In this document: positions 41,729 to 49,675 of the stretch, piece after piece
Layout of the letters: every line of letters begins with the position of its first letter
Numbering within the stretch: the first letter of the stretch is position 1
NCBI RefSeq assembly: GCF_015667585.1
Contig: NZ_JADPEG010000008.1
Location: forward strand, 62,001 to 126,000
Reading direction: 5' to 3'
Source: Clostridium sp. D33t1_170424_F3
GTDB taxonomy: Bacteria; Bacillota; Clostridia; Oscillospirales; Acutalibacteraceae
DNA: 64,000 bases
Notes under the pieces: model-generated
Seen by the model: the letters and a program-made list of their open reading frames with translations, nothing else
Told to the model about the DNA's origin: nothing
Databases searched by the model: none
Made by a program: the position numbers and the translations under genes

Positions 41729-41743
41729 AGATTATCCTTTGCT

Positions 41744-41815
41744 GGACCTGCGGTCAGCACGGCCCGCCCTTTCATGTTGCCTGAATCGTACCCGCGCTGT
41801 GGCGGGACAGACGGG
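41744..41815. repeat. 85-bp sub-repeat inside the truB-ribF spacer
   Basis: Begins GGACCTGCGGTCAGCACGG and ends GGCGGGACAGACGGGAC, the two conserved ends of the dispersed module, with a diverged centre. It occupies most of the 104-nt spacer between co-transcribed genes. Confidence 0.7.
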
Positions 41816-41832
41816 ACAAAATCCCGGGACTT

Positions 41833-42735
41833 TTAACAGAACAATTTCAATACCTTCAGTTCGTTCGCCGCCGCGTCCGCCTGCCCCAGTCCGAGAAACG
41901 CGCCCTCCTGCGTGCAGACGCGGAACACCGCGCCGTCCGCCGGCGCGTTCCGCGCCAGCGCCGTGCGGCCCAGGTCCAGCCCGCCGCCGTTCCCGAACCG
42001 GCGGGCCTGCGCCTCCGACACCCGCAGGGCGGGCCGGGATAAAAACAGCCGTTCCACCGGCAGGACGCGCTCTTCCAGCCGCCCCGCCTCCGCCAGCGCG
42101 CGGGCCTCGTCCAGCGGGCAGGCGTCCGCCAGCGTGAAGCCGCAGGCGGCGGTGCGCCGAAGGGCGGTCATCACGCCGTATGTGCCGAGCGCCTCCCCGA
42201 TGTCCGCGCAAAGCGTGCGGATATACGTGCCTTTGGAGCAGCGCACCGTCAGCGCGCCGGTCTGCGTCTCCTCGTCAAAGCGGGTGCAGACCAGCGTTTC
42301 AATCGTAACGGGGCGCTTTTCACGCTCCACGGTCATCCCCTGCCGCGCCAGCTCGTACAGCTTTTTGCCGTCCTTGCGCACGGCGGAATACATCGGCGGC
42401 AGCTGGAGAATCTCGCCCCGGAACCGCGGCAGAACCGCTTCCAGCGCCGCGCGCGCCGCGCGTTTTTCGCTGCGCGCCAGAACCGCACCGGTGGAATCCT
42501 GCGTATCCGTCACACAGCCCAGCGCGAATGAAGCTTCGTATTCCTTGCTGGTATCCTCCAGCAGGGAGGCCGCGCGCGTCGCGCGGCCCAGTAAAATGGG
42601 CAGCACGCCCGTCGCCATCGGGTCCAGCGTGCCGGTATGGCCGGTCTTTTCCCGCCCGGCCAGCCGCCGCACCACGGCGACCACGTCAAAGGAGGTGTAA
42701 TCCGCGGGCTTGTCGATCACCAGCACGCCGTTCAC
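41833..42735 (-). CDS. truB: tRNA pseudouridine(55) synthase
   Basis: 300 aa. Catalytic Asp38 in HTGTLDPMATGVLP; N-terminal VLVIDKPADYTSFD; YSAVRKDGKKLYELARQG; CSKGTYIRTLCADIGEALG (part). Makes pseudouridine 55 in the T-loop of tRNAs. C-terminal PUA-like region present. It overlaps nrnA by 4 nt. Confidence 0.96.
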   Translation of the reverse strand: MNGVLVIDKPADYTSFDVVAVVRRLAGREKTGHTGTLDPMATGVLPILLGRATRAASLLEDTSKEYEASFALGCVTDTQDSTGAVLARSEKRAARAALEAVLPRFRGEILQLPPMYSAVRKDGKKLYELARQGMTVEREKRPVTIETLVCTRFDEETQTGALTVRCSKGTYIRTLCADIGEALGTYGVMTALRRTAACGFTLADACPLDEARALAEAGRLEERVLPVERLFLSRPALRVSEAQARRFGNGGGLDLGRTALARNAPADGAVFRVCTQEGAFLGLGQADAAANELKVLKLFC

Positions 42736-43703
42736 AGGCGGTCCCCCGTCTGCATGCGCGCCAGGTACGCGCCAACCGCATCGACAATCTGTTTTGTCGC
42801 GTGCTCCGCCGGGCCGGGCAGGGTGCAGCCCGCCGCGCCCGCGTGCCCGCCGCCGCCGAACAGCGCGCAGATTTCTCCGGCGTTGACCGGCTCCTGCGTG
42901 CGCAGGGAGACTTTATATTCCCCGCTCTTTTTCTCGCGCATCGTTATGCCGACCAGCACGCCCTCCACCTGGCGCGGAATGGCCGCAAGGCCTTCCAGGT
43001 CGTCCTCGTTCGCCTTGCTGGAGGAGACCATATCGCGCAGAATGTACGCGACGGCGCAGCGGTCCTGGTGATAGAACTGGATGGAATCCAGCACCATGCG
43101 CTCCATCTCCAGACGGGCGCGGGTTTTGGTGTCGAACATGCGGCGGTTGATGTCCGCCGCGTCGATGCCCGTCTCCATCATGCAGGCCGCCACACGGTAG
43201 GTGCGCGGCGTGGCGTTCGGGTATTTAAAACAGCCGGTATCGGTCGTGATGCCGGTGTAAATCGCCTCCGCGATCTCTTTTGTGATCTTCGCGCCCAGCC
43301 TGGTGATCAGCGCATAGATGATCTCCGTTGTCGACGCGGCGGTACTGTCCACAAAGGTCCGCTCCGCGAAGGGCCGGTTGGAGGCGTGGTGGTCAATGCA
43401 CAGGTCCACCCTGCCCTCGTATTCCGCCTTCAGCTCGTCGCCCAGCAGGTCGATGTCCGCCACATCGACCGCGACCACGGTCTTCGGCGTGAACGCCTGC
43501 TTTTGTACGCCGCGGAACATGGAAGCGTATTTTTCACTGATTTCATGGCGGCAGCGCGTCATGACGCGCTTGCCCATGCTCTGCAGCGCCATGCACAGGG
43601 CCGCCGCGGAGCCGAAGGTATCCCCGTCCGGGAACTGGTGGCTTAATAGCACGATGTCGTCCGATTCGCGGAGGAATTCCGCCGCGTCGTCCAGCGTGAT
43701 CAT
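42732..43703 (-). CDS. nrnA: DHH/DHHA1 phosphoesterase (NrnA: nanoRNase/pAp phosphatase)
   Basis: 323 aa. DHH domain motifs: LLSHQFPDGDTFGSAAAL, VAVDVAD, CIDHHASNRPF; DHHA1 domain with GGGGHAGAAGCTLP near the C-terminus. Degrades 2-5 nt RNA oligomers and dephosphorylates pAp in Bacillus. A glutamine replaces the common N in the first HxxPDGD motif region, which is a tolerated position. Placed between rbfA and truB as in other Firmicutes. Confidence 0.94.
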   Translation of the reverse strand: MITLDDAAEFLRESDDIVLLSHQFPDGDTFGSAAALCMALQSMGKRVMTRCRHEISEKYASMFRGVQKQAFTPKTVVAVDVADIDLLGDELKAEYEGRVDLCIDHHASNRPFAERTFVDSTAASTTEIIYALITRLGAKITKEIAEAIYTGITTDTGCFKYPNATPRTYRVAACMMETGIDAADINRRMFDTKTRARLEMERMVLDSIQFYHQDRCAVAYILRDMVSSSKANEDDLEGLAAIPRQVEGVLVGITMREKKSGEYKVSLRTQEPVNAGEICALFGGGGHAGAAGCTLPGPAEHATKQIVDAVGAYLARMQTGDRL

Positions 43704-43724
43704 CGTTATTTCCTCCTCTTTCCG

Positions 43725-43824
43725 CGCCGGGACTTGTCCCGGCGGTTCCGGTTATTGCATGTAAAAACCCCGGGCGGGGACGCGCATGGGACGCCGCCGC
43801 GTTCCATGCGGGAGTGTCACTCCC
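43725..43824 (-). repeat. Run of hairpins between rbfA and nrnA
   Basis: Successive stems CGCCGGG-ACTTG-(T)CCCGGCG (43725-43744), GCATGG/CCATGC (43784-43809) and GGGAGTG-TCA-CTCCC (43810-43824), plus a CCCCGGGCGGGG stretch. They lie inside an operon, so they are not terminators; none has a T run. Confidence 0.55.
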
Positions 43825-43873
43825 GTCCGGGGACGCATTCCGCGCCCCCGCGCGTCTCCGCCCGAGGCTTTGG

Positions 43874-44245
43874 TCATTCGTCTGGTTCTGTCCGCGCCTC
43901 TTCCTTCGTCTCCAGATCGTTGAGCAGTTTGGAGATGTTGGCGCTGTATTCGATGGAATCCGTCGCCCGGAACTGCAGCTCCGGCACATGCCGCAGACGG
44001 AGCCGGTTCCCCAGCTCGCGGCGGACAAAGCCGGAGGCCGATTTCAAACCGGAAACCGCTTCTTTGGCGCGGTCCAGCCCTTCCATCGCGCTGACAAAAA
44101 CCGTACAGTACGAGAGGTCGCTGGTGACGTCCACGCGCACGATGCTGATCAGCCCCTGTACGCGCGGGTCCTTCAGCTCCCGGAAGATCGCGGTCAGTTC
44201 CCGGCGGATATCCTCCGAGGTCCGTCCCATTCTATGGCTTGGCAT
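43874..44245 (-). CDS. rbfA: Ribosome-binding factor A
   Basis: 123 aa from the ATG at 44245, 7 nt after GGAGGTG; an ATG two codons earlier sits too close to that site. KH-like fold: HRMGRTSEDIRRELTAIFRE (part), LKDPRVQGLISIVRVDVTSD (part), AKEAVSGLKSASGFVRRELG. Cold-shock 30S maturation factor acting on the 16S 5' helix. The C-terminus is acidic. Directly downstream of infB. Confidence 0.95.
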   Translation of the reverse strand: MPSHRMGRTSEDIRRELTAIFRELKDPRVQGLISIVRVDVTSDLSYCTVFVSAMEGLDRAKEAVSGLKSASGFVRRELGNRLRLRHVPELQFRATDSIEYSANISKLLNDLETKEEARTEPDE

Positions 44246-44305
44246 ATCCATTCACCTCCGCGCCGGGCATTGCCCGGCTGATGGACGGCCGGGAAGCGCT
44301 CCCGG

Positions 44306-46843
44306 TCAGTCCTCCTTGTATTCTTCCATAATGAAGGCTTCCAATACGTCGCCTTCCTTGACGTCGTTGAATTTTTCGAGCGTAATGCCGCAGTCGTAGC
44401 CCTCCGCGACCTCCTTGGCGTCGTCCTTAAAGCGCTTGAGGGAAGCCATCTTGTCTTCCGCGATGACGATGCCGTCGCGCACCACGCGGATCTCCGCGCT
44501 GCGGGTGATCTTGCCGCTGGTGACGTGGCCGCCGACAACCATGCCGACGTTGGTGATCTTGTAGACCTGGCGGCACTCCGCGCGGCCCAGCAGGACTTCG
44601 CGGAACTTCGGCGCAAGCATTCCCTTCATCGCGGACTCCATCTCCTCGATGCAGTCGTAAATGATGCGGTACAGGCGCATATCGACGCCGCTGCGCTTCA
44701 CGTTGTCCTCCGCGAGCGGTTCCGGACGGACGTTAAAGCCGACGATAATCGCATTGGAGGCGTTCGCCAGCATGACGTCGGACTCGTTGATCGCGCCCAC
44801 GCCGCCGTGGATGACCTTGACGCGCACTTCCTCGTTGGAGAGCTTCTCCAGCGACTGGCGGACCGCCTCAACGGAGCCCTGCACGTCGGCCTTGACGATG
44901 ATCTGCAGTTCCTTCATCTCGCCCTGCTGCATCTGGTCGAAGAGGTTATCCAGCGTGACCTTCGTCTGCGAATTGAACATCTCTTCCTTCTGCTGGGTGC
45001 GGCGCTGTTCAACCAGCTCCCTGGCCAGGCGCTCGTCGGAGACGGCGTTCATGATGTCGCCGCCCGCCGGCACGTCGTCCAGGCCTGTGATTTCCACCGG
45101 GACGGACGGGCCCGCCTCTTCAATGCGGCGGCCGTTTTCATCGGTCATGGCGCGCACACGGCCGACCGCCGTACCCGCAACCACGATGTCGCCGGTGCGA
45201 AGCGTGCCGTTCTGCACCAGAATGGTCGCGATCGGGCCGCGGCCTTTATCCAGCCTCGCCTCAACGACCGTGCCCTTCGCGGCGCGGTCCGGGTTGGCCT
45301 TGAGCTCCTTCATATCGGCGACCAGCGCGATCATCTCAAGCAGGTCGTCGATCCCCTCCCGCTTCTTGGCGGAAACGGGGATACAGGGCGTCTCGCCGCC
45401 CCAGGCCTCCGGCACCAGCTCGTGCTCGGTGAGCTGCTGGAGCACGTGCTCCGGGTTCGCGCCGGGTTTATCCATTTTATTGATCGCAACGATGATGGAA
45501 ACGCCCGCCGCCTTCGCGTGGTGGATCGCCTCGATCGTCTGTGGCATGATGCCGTCGTCCGCCGCAACGACCAGCACGGCGATATCCGTCACCTGCGCGC
45601 CTCTGGCGCGCATGGTGGTAAACGCCGCATGGCCGGGGGTATCCAGGAACGTGATGTCGCGGTCGTCGATCTTGACGCGGTATGCGCCGATATGCTGGGT
45701 GATGCCGCCCGCCTCGGATTCCGTGACGTTCGCATGGCGGATGGCGTCCAGCAAAGAGGTCTTGCCGTGGTCGACGTGGCCCATGACGACCACGACCGGC
45801 GCGCGCGGCACAAGGTTTTCGTCATTGTCCTCACTGTCGTCGATGATGCGCTCCTCGATGGTGACGACGACTTCCTTTTCCACCTTCGCGTGGAATTCCA
45901 GCGCGATCAGGGAAGCGGTGTCGAAATCGACGGTATCGTTGACGGCGGCAAATATGCCGTTCGTCATCAGCTTTTTAATGACCTCCGCAACGGTCGCCTT
46001 TAACCGGGACGCCAGCTCGCCGACGGTGATTTCCTCGGGAATGGAGACGGTCAGCGGCTTCGCCTTGCGCTCCATCGCGATGCGGCGCAGGCGCTCGGCC
46101 TCTGTCTCACGGCGGGCGTTGCGCGGCCTGCCGCGGTACTGGCTGCTGCGCTGCGTGATCTTCTGCTTCTGCACGATGTTCTCCGTCTTGACCTTTTCGG
46201 AGGCCAGGCGGTCGTATTTCTCGTTGTATTTATCCAGCTCCACATGCGAGGCGCGGGTATCCACCACGCGGCCCTCGCCGCGCTTGACGTTGGTGGTGTT
46301 TGGCGCGCCGGTCTGCATGGGGCGGTTCGGCGGGATCGGCGTGGCCTTTCTCTGCTGCTGCGCCTGCTGCTGATTCGGCGCGGGGCGCACCGGCGTGATC
46401 TTGCCCGGCTTCACCGCCGGACGGCGCGGCGCCGTACCCGGCTGGCCGTTTGCCGGCTGCTGGCCCTGCGGGGCGGGCGGCGCGGGACGCACCGGTGTGA
46501 TCTTGCCCGGCTTCACCGCCGGACGGCGCGGGGCCGCGCCCGGCTGGCCGCCCGCGTTCTGCGGCGCGGGTGCGGGCGCTGCCTGCGGCTTCGGCTGCTG
46601 TGCCTGCGGGGCAGGCTGGGGCGCGGGCGTTTCCTTCTGCTTGTTGTCCGCAAAATATTCGTCCAGGTTCTCCACCTTGTTCTTCTGTGTAAAGTTTTCA
46701 AACACGAGGTCCAGCTCGTTTTCCGTCAGGGCCGTCATGTGTTTTTTGGTCTCGCCCGTATATTTCTGTAAGGTGTCAATGACTTCTTTGTTGGGTTCTC
46801 CCAGGTCCTTTGCCACCTCGTGAACGCGATATTTAATCATCAT
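44306..46843 (-). CDS. infB: Translation initiation factor IF-2
   Basis: 845 aa. The N-terminal IF2_N motif (about 1-55) and a long Pro/Ala/Gln linker (about 80-200) precede a second IF2_N ([20 protein letters not shown]), the G domain (GHVDHGKT G1, DTPGH G3, NKMD G4), domains II-III and C-terminal fMet-tRNA domain IV. The linker contains a tandem duplication of [19 protein letters not shown], encoded at 46381-46432 and 46488-46537. AGGAGG is 10 nt before the ATG. Confidence 0.97.
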   Translation of the reverse strand: MMIKYRVHEVAKDLGEPNKEVIDTLQKYTGETKKHMTALTENELDLVFENFTQKNKVENLDEYFADNKQKETPAPQPAPQAQQPKPQAAPAPAPQNAGGQPGAAPRRPAVKPGKITPVRPAPPAPQGQQPANGQPGTAPRRPAVKPGKITPVRPAPNQQQAQQQRKATPIPPNRPMQTGAPNTTNVKRGEGRVVDTRASHVELDKYNEKYDRLASEKVKTENIVQKQKITQRSSQYRGRPRNARRETEAERLRRIAMERKAKPLTVSIPEEITVGELASRLKATVAEVIKKLMTNGIFAAVNDTVDFDTASLIALEFHAKVEKEVVVTIEERIIDDSEDNDENLVPRAPVVVVMGHVDHGKTSLLDAIRHANVTESEAGGITQHIGAYRVKIDDRDITFLDTPGHAAFTTMRARGAQVTDIAVLVVAADDGIMPQTIEAIHHAKAAGVSIIVAINKMDKPGANPEHVLQQLTEHELVPEAWGGETPCIPVSAKKREGIDDLLEMIALVADMKELKANPDRAAKGTVVEARLDKGRGPIATILVQNGTLRTGDIVVAGTAVGRVRAMTDENGRRIEEAGPSVPVEITGLDDVPAGGDIMNAVSDERLARELVEQRRTQQKEEMFNSQTKVTLDNLFDQMQQGEMKELQIIVKADVQGSVEAVRQSLEKLSNEEVRVKVIHGGVGAINESDVMLANASNAIIVGFNVRPEPLAEDNVKRSGVDMRLYRIIYDCIEEMESAMKGMLAPKFREVLLGRAECRQVYKITNVGMVVGGHVTSGKITRSAEIRVVRDGIVIAEDKMASLKRFKDDAKEVAEGYDCGITLEKFNDVKEGDVLEAFIMEEYKED

Positions 46844-46863
46844 ATAATGAATTCCTCCTCATT

Positions 46864-47196
46864 TCACCGTGTCTGCGCGCCGATTCCGGCTTTGCACAGC
46901 TCGTGCAGTTTTTTCGCGAACCCTGCGTCATTCACCGCAAGAACTCCGGTTCGCTTTCCTAGAGCCATGCTGATTTCGTCCATGATGGCCGCCGTCTGCA
47001 CGACGTCCACCCCAGCCTCTTCCGCTGCAAACCGCACGCCGCCGGCGGAACGGGGGGAAAAATCCGCCGCCAGGATCACCAGCCGGGCCTGCCCTTTGCG
47101 CAGGGACTCGATCACCGGGTCGCTCCCCAGAGAGAGCCTTCCCGCCCTTCGCGCGAGTCCCATCAGGTTCAGAAGCTGTTTGTTTTCGCCATTCAT
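46864..47196 (-). CDS. L7Ae-family ribosomal/RNA-binding protein (YlxQ)
   Basis: 110 aa. KQLLNLMGLARRAGRLSLGS, GQARLVILAADFSPRSA and KRTGVLAVNDAGFAKKL match the L7Ae/L30e/S12e/Gadd45 RNA-binding family as found between rnpM and infB. Likely binds kink-turn RNA; role in Firmicutes is unclear. It overlaps rnpM by 4 nt. Confidence 0.92.
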   Translation of the reverse strand: MNGENKQLLNLMGLARRAGRLSLGSDPVIESLRKGQARLVILAADFSPRSAGGVRFAAEEAGVDVVQTAAIMDEISMALGKRTGVLAVNDAGFAKKLHELCKAGIGAQTR

Positions 47197-47456
47197 TTTC
47201 CGATCTCCTCCTCCATACGGTCAAAGACCTCTGCGGGAATCTGACAGGAGAAGGCTCGTTCAAAACGCCTTGCCTTTCGCGCCGCCCGGAGGCAGTCCGC
47301 GCTTTTGCAAACATACGCGCCGCGCCCGGGCTTCTTACCCGTCAGGTCCAGGGAGATTTCCCCTTCCGGCGACCGGACCACCCGGACCAGTTCCTTCTTC
47401 GGTTTGCTTTCCCCGCATCCCGCGCACATGCGCAGGGGAACGCGCTTTTGATGCAT
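47193..47456 (-). CDS. rnpM: RNase P modulator RnpM (YlxR, DUF448)
   Basis: 87 aa from ATG 47456, 8 nt after AAAGGTGG; the frame opens four codons earlier with GTG. Motifs: RVPLRMCAGCGESKPKKEL, LTGKKPGRGAYVC, CLRAARKARRFERAF. Recent work links YlxR/RnpM to RNA binding and control of RNase P. Coupled to nusA upstream and ylxQ downstream. Confidence 0.94.
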   Translation of the reverse strand: MHQKRVPLRMCAGCGESKPKKELVRVVRSPEGEISLDLTGKKPGRGAYVCKSADCLRAARKARRFERAFSCQIPAEVFDRMEEEIGK

Positions 47457-47530
47457 GGCACACACCACCTTTCCCGACTGTGTTTTTCTGGCCTGCTATA
47501 TGAAAACAACACGGTGATTGCCGCGCTGTG

Positions 47531-48643
47531 TTATCCCTCGGTTTCTTCCTGCGGTTCTTCCGCCGGTTCCGGCGTTTCCTGCGCGGGGGCAGCTTCCTCT
47601 TCGCCGTAGAAGCCGCTTTCCGGCTTGATGTCGATCTTCCAGCCGGTCAGCTTCGCGGCCAGGCGGGCGTTCTGGCCCTTGTTGCCGATGGCCAGAGAGA
47701 GCTGTCCGTCCGGTACGCTCACGCGGCAGGCGTGGGAGCCGTCCTCCGCCACGGTGACGGTGAGGACGTTTGCCGGGGAGAGCGCCGACGCGATGAACTG
47801 CGCCGGGTCGTCGCTGTACTCCACGATGTCGATCTTTTCGCCGCCCAGCTCGTTGACGATGCTGGAGACGCGCGCGCCGCGCGTGCCGATACAGGCGCCG
47901 ACCGCGTCGACGTCCGGGTTGTGGCTGACGACCGCCAGCTTGGTGCGGGAACCCGCCTCGCGGGAAACCGCTTTTATCTCAACGGTGCCGTCGTAAATCT
48001 CCGGCACTTCCGTTTCAAACAAACGCTTGACCAGATCCGGATGCGTGCGGCTGATCATGGCGCGCGGGCCTTTTTCCGTTTCGCGCACGTCCGCTACATA
48101 GACCTTGATATGGTCGCCCTCTTTCAGCTCCTCGTTGCCGACCTGCTCGTTCTTCGGCAGGACCGCCTCGGCTTTGCCGATTTTCAGTGTGGCGGCGCCG
48201 GTGCGAGGGTCGATGCGTTCCACCAGCGCGGAGACCAGCTCCTGGTGCTTGCTCTGGAATTCCTGCATCATCTGGCCGCGCTCGCCGTCGCGGATGCCCT
48301 GGCGGATGATATTGCGGGCCGTCTGCGCCGCAATACGTCCGAACTCCTTGGTGTTGAGCGGGACATTGACGATGCTGTCCACCGCCGCGGAGGGGTCGAT
48401 CTCGCGGGCCTTTTCCAGCAGGATTTCCCTGCCGGGATCTGTCAGCTCTTCCACCACGGTCTTGCGCAGGAACACCTCAAACGCGCCTTTACCCGGCTCC
48501 ATATTGATGATGGTATCCTCGTTGCCGTAGCTGTTCTTGCATGCGGTTACGATGGCCTTTTTGATCCGGTCCACCATAAAGTCGACCGGGATGCCGCGCT
48601 CCCGTTCCAGCAGGCCCAACGCTTCAAAAACTTCGCTGTTCAT
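47531..48643 (-). CDS. nusA: Transcription termination/antitermination factor NusA
   Basis: 370 aa. N-terminal RNA-polymerase-binding domain (to about 125), S1 (about 130-200, KEGDHIKVYVADVRETEKGP), KH1 (ISRTHPDLVKRLFETEVPEI, SREAGSRTKLAVVS) and KH2 (GACIGTRGARVSSIVNELGG). The C-terminus is acidic and lacks the Escherichia AR domains, the Gram-positive form. Overlaps rimP by 4 nt. Confidence 0.97.
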   Translation of the reverse strand: MNSEVFEALGLLERERGIPVDFMVDRIKKAIVTACKNSYGNEDTIINMEPGKGAFEVFLRKTVVEELTDPGREILLEKAREIDPSAAVDSIVNVPLNTKEFGRIAAQTARNIIRQGIRDGERGQMMQEFQSKHQELVSALVERIDPRTGAATLKIGKAEAVLPKNEQVGNEELKEGDHIKVYVADVRETEKGPRAMISRTHPDLVKRLFETEVPEIYDGTVEIKAVSREAGSRTKLAVVSHNPDVDAVGACIGTRGARVSSIVNELGGEKIDIVEYSDDPAQFIASALSPANVLTVTVAEDGSHACRVSVPDGQLSLAIGNKGQNARLAAKLTGWKIDIKPESGFYGEEEAAPAQETPEPAEEPQEETEG

Positions 48644-49137
48644 TCCTCAATCCCTCCAAAATCGTCTTCCGCCAGGCGGACGCTGGACGCGTCCCTGCGC
48701 GGAATCGCACGTTCTTCTCCCTCAGCCGTCCGCAGAAGCATCGTGCTGTCTTTGTAATCCGCCAAAACGGCGGTCAGCTCCCGTTTGCCGTCCTCGCCCG
48801 GACGGATCAGCCTGACATGCACGGCGGCGCCCAGATAGGCGGCAAAGTGCTCGTCGCGCGTGAGGTCCCGGTCGATACCGGGCGAGCAGACCTCCAGGCA
48901 GTACGCCTGCTCGATCGGATCCAGCTCATCCAGGGGACCGTTGATGGCGCGGCTCATCGCCTCGCAGTCCTCAATGCCGACGCCCTCCGGCTTATCGATG
49001 AATATGCGCAGGAACCAGTCCGCCCCTTCTTTGACAAACCGGACGTCCCAGACCATCAGGCCCAGGTCCCGGGCGATGGGTTCCGCAAGCTGCCGCACCA
49101 GGGCGACCGTATTGCCGCCTTTCTTTTTTGCTGCCAA
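48640..49137 (-). CDS. rimP: Ribosome maturation factor RimP
   Basis: 165 aa from a TTG at 49137, about 6 nt after GAGGTGA; the longer frame (ATG 49188) starts inside a terminator-like hairpin. Motifs: GLMVWDVRFVKEGADWFLRI, VGIEDCEAMSRAI, YCLEVCSPGIDRDLTRDEHF. Needed for 30S maturation (S12 incorporation). First gene of the rimP-nusA-rnpM-ylxQ-infB-rbfA-nrnA-truB-ribF operon. Confidence 0.93.
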   Translation of the reverse strand: MAAKKKGGNTVALVRQLAEPIARDLGLMVWDVRFVKEGADWFLRIFIDKPEGVGIEDCEAMSRAINGPLDELDPIEQAYCLEVCSPGIDRDLTRDEHFAAYLGAAVHVRLIRPGEDGKRELTAVLADYKDSTMLLRTAEGEERAIPRRDASSVRLAEDDFGGIEE

Positions 49138-49162
49138 TGATTTCACCTCATAATGCAAACAA

Positions 49163-49184
49163 AAGAGTGGGTTGCCCCACTCTT
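49163..49184 (-). terminator. Attenuator-like hairpin before rimP
   Basis: AAGAGTGGG/CCCACTCTT with 4-nt loop; on the minus strand it is followed by TTTTGTTTG and then the rimP ribosome site about 20 nt later. It lies between promoter and gene, so it may terminate a fraction of transcripts. Confidence 0.7.
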
Positions 49185-49211
49185 TCATCCTTCATAATAT
49201 TACTTTTGTTA

Positions 49212-49240
49212 TTGTACCACACCTCTCCCCAAAAAGCAAG
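49212..49240 (-). promoter_or_regulatory. Promoter of the rimP-nusA-infB operon
   Basis: TTGCTT (49235-49240), 17-bp spacer, TACAAT (49212-49217). Confidence 0.8.
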
Positions 49241-49253
49241 ACTTTCAGTCGGG

Positions 49254-49400
49254 ACCTGCGGTCCGCACGGCCCGCCCCACGCCCAAATAAAATCGCATTC
49301 GAGCAGGGGCGGGACGGAAAGAACCATCTCCCGGGGATCTGCGGTCCGCCCCACACCCAAATAAAGTCGCATCCATGCAAGGGTGGGATGAAACGGACAA
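49254..49400. repeat. Two tandem copies of the 85-bp sub-repeat
   Basis: Copy 1 (49254-49333) and copy 2 (about 49334-49400). Both read CTGCGGTCCGC, a CCCCAC-CCCAAATAAA-TCGCAT centre and end in GGG-GGGA-G-AA. The same unit appears at 55165-55245. Confidence 0.82.
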
Positions 49401-49675
49401 CTTTTCGGGGCTTTGCGGTTGCCGCGCGGTACATATTCCCGCGCGGCAGGAAAGAAGGACTCTATAGAAGTAGTATAACCCGGTTTCCTGCCTTTTAAAA
49501 GAAAATCTCTTTGCAAAGGCTTTATTTCACGCAATTGCGCAAATTTACCCTGCTGTCCATTGGAATGGTATAGCAGAACTTCCTTTTCGCTTAACGGGCG
49601 CGGCATGGATAAATTTCAATGCCGCGCCCGAATGTTTTAAATTGGATCGTCAAGCCTCTGTGCGCGGCGCTGTTT
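49401..49675. other. Gene-free spacer with two GC-rich hairpins
   Basis: GCCGCGCGG/CCGCGCGGC (49421-49447) and GGGCGCGGCAT/ATGCCGCGCCC (49596-49629). The second may end the LRR-protein transcript, but its T run is poor. Confidence 0.5.
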
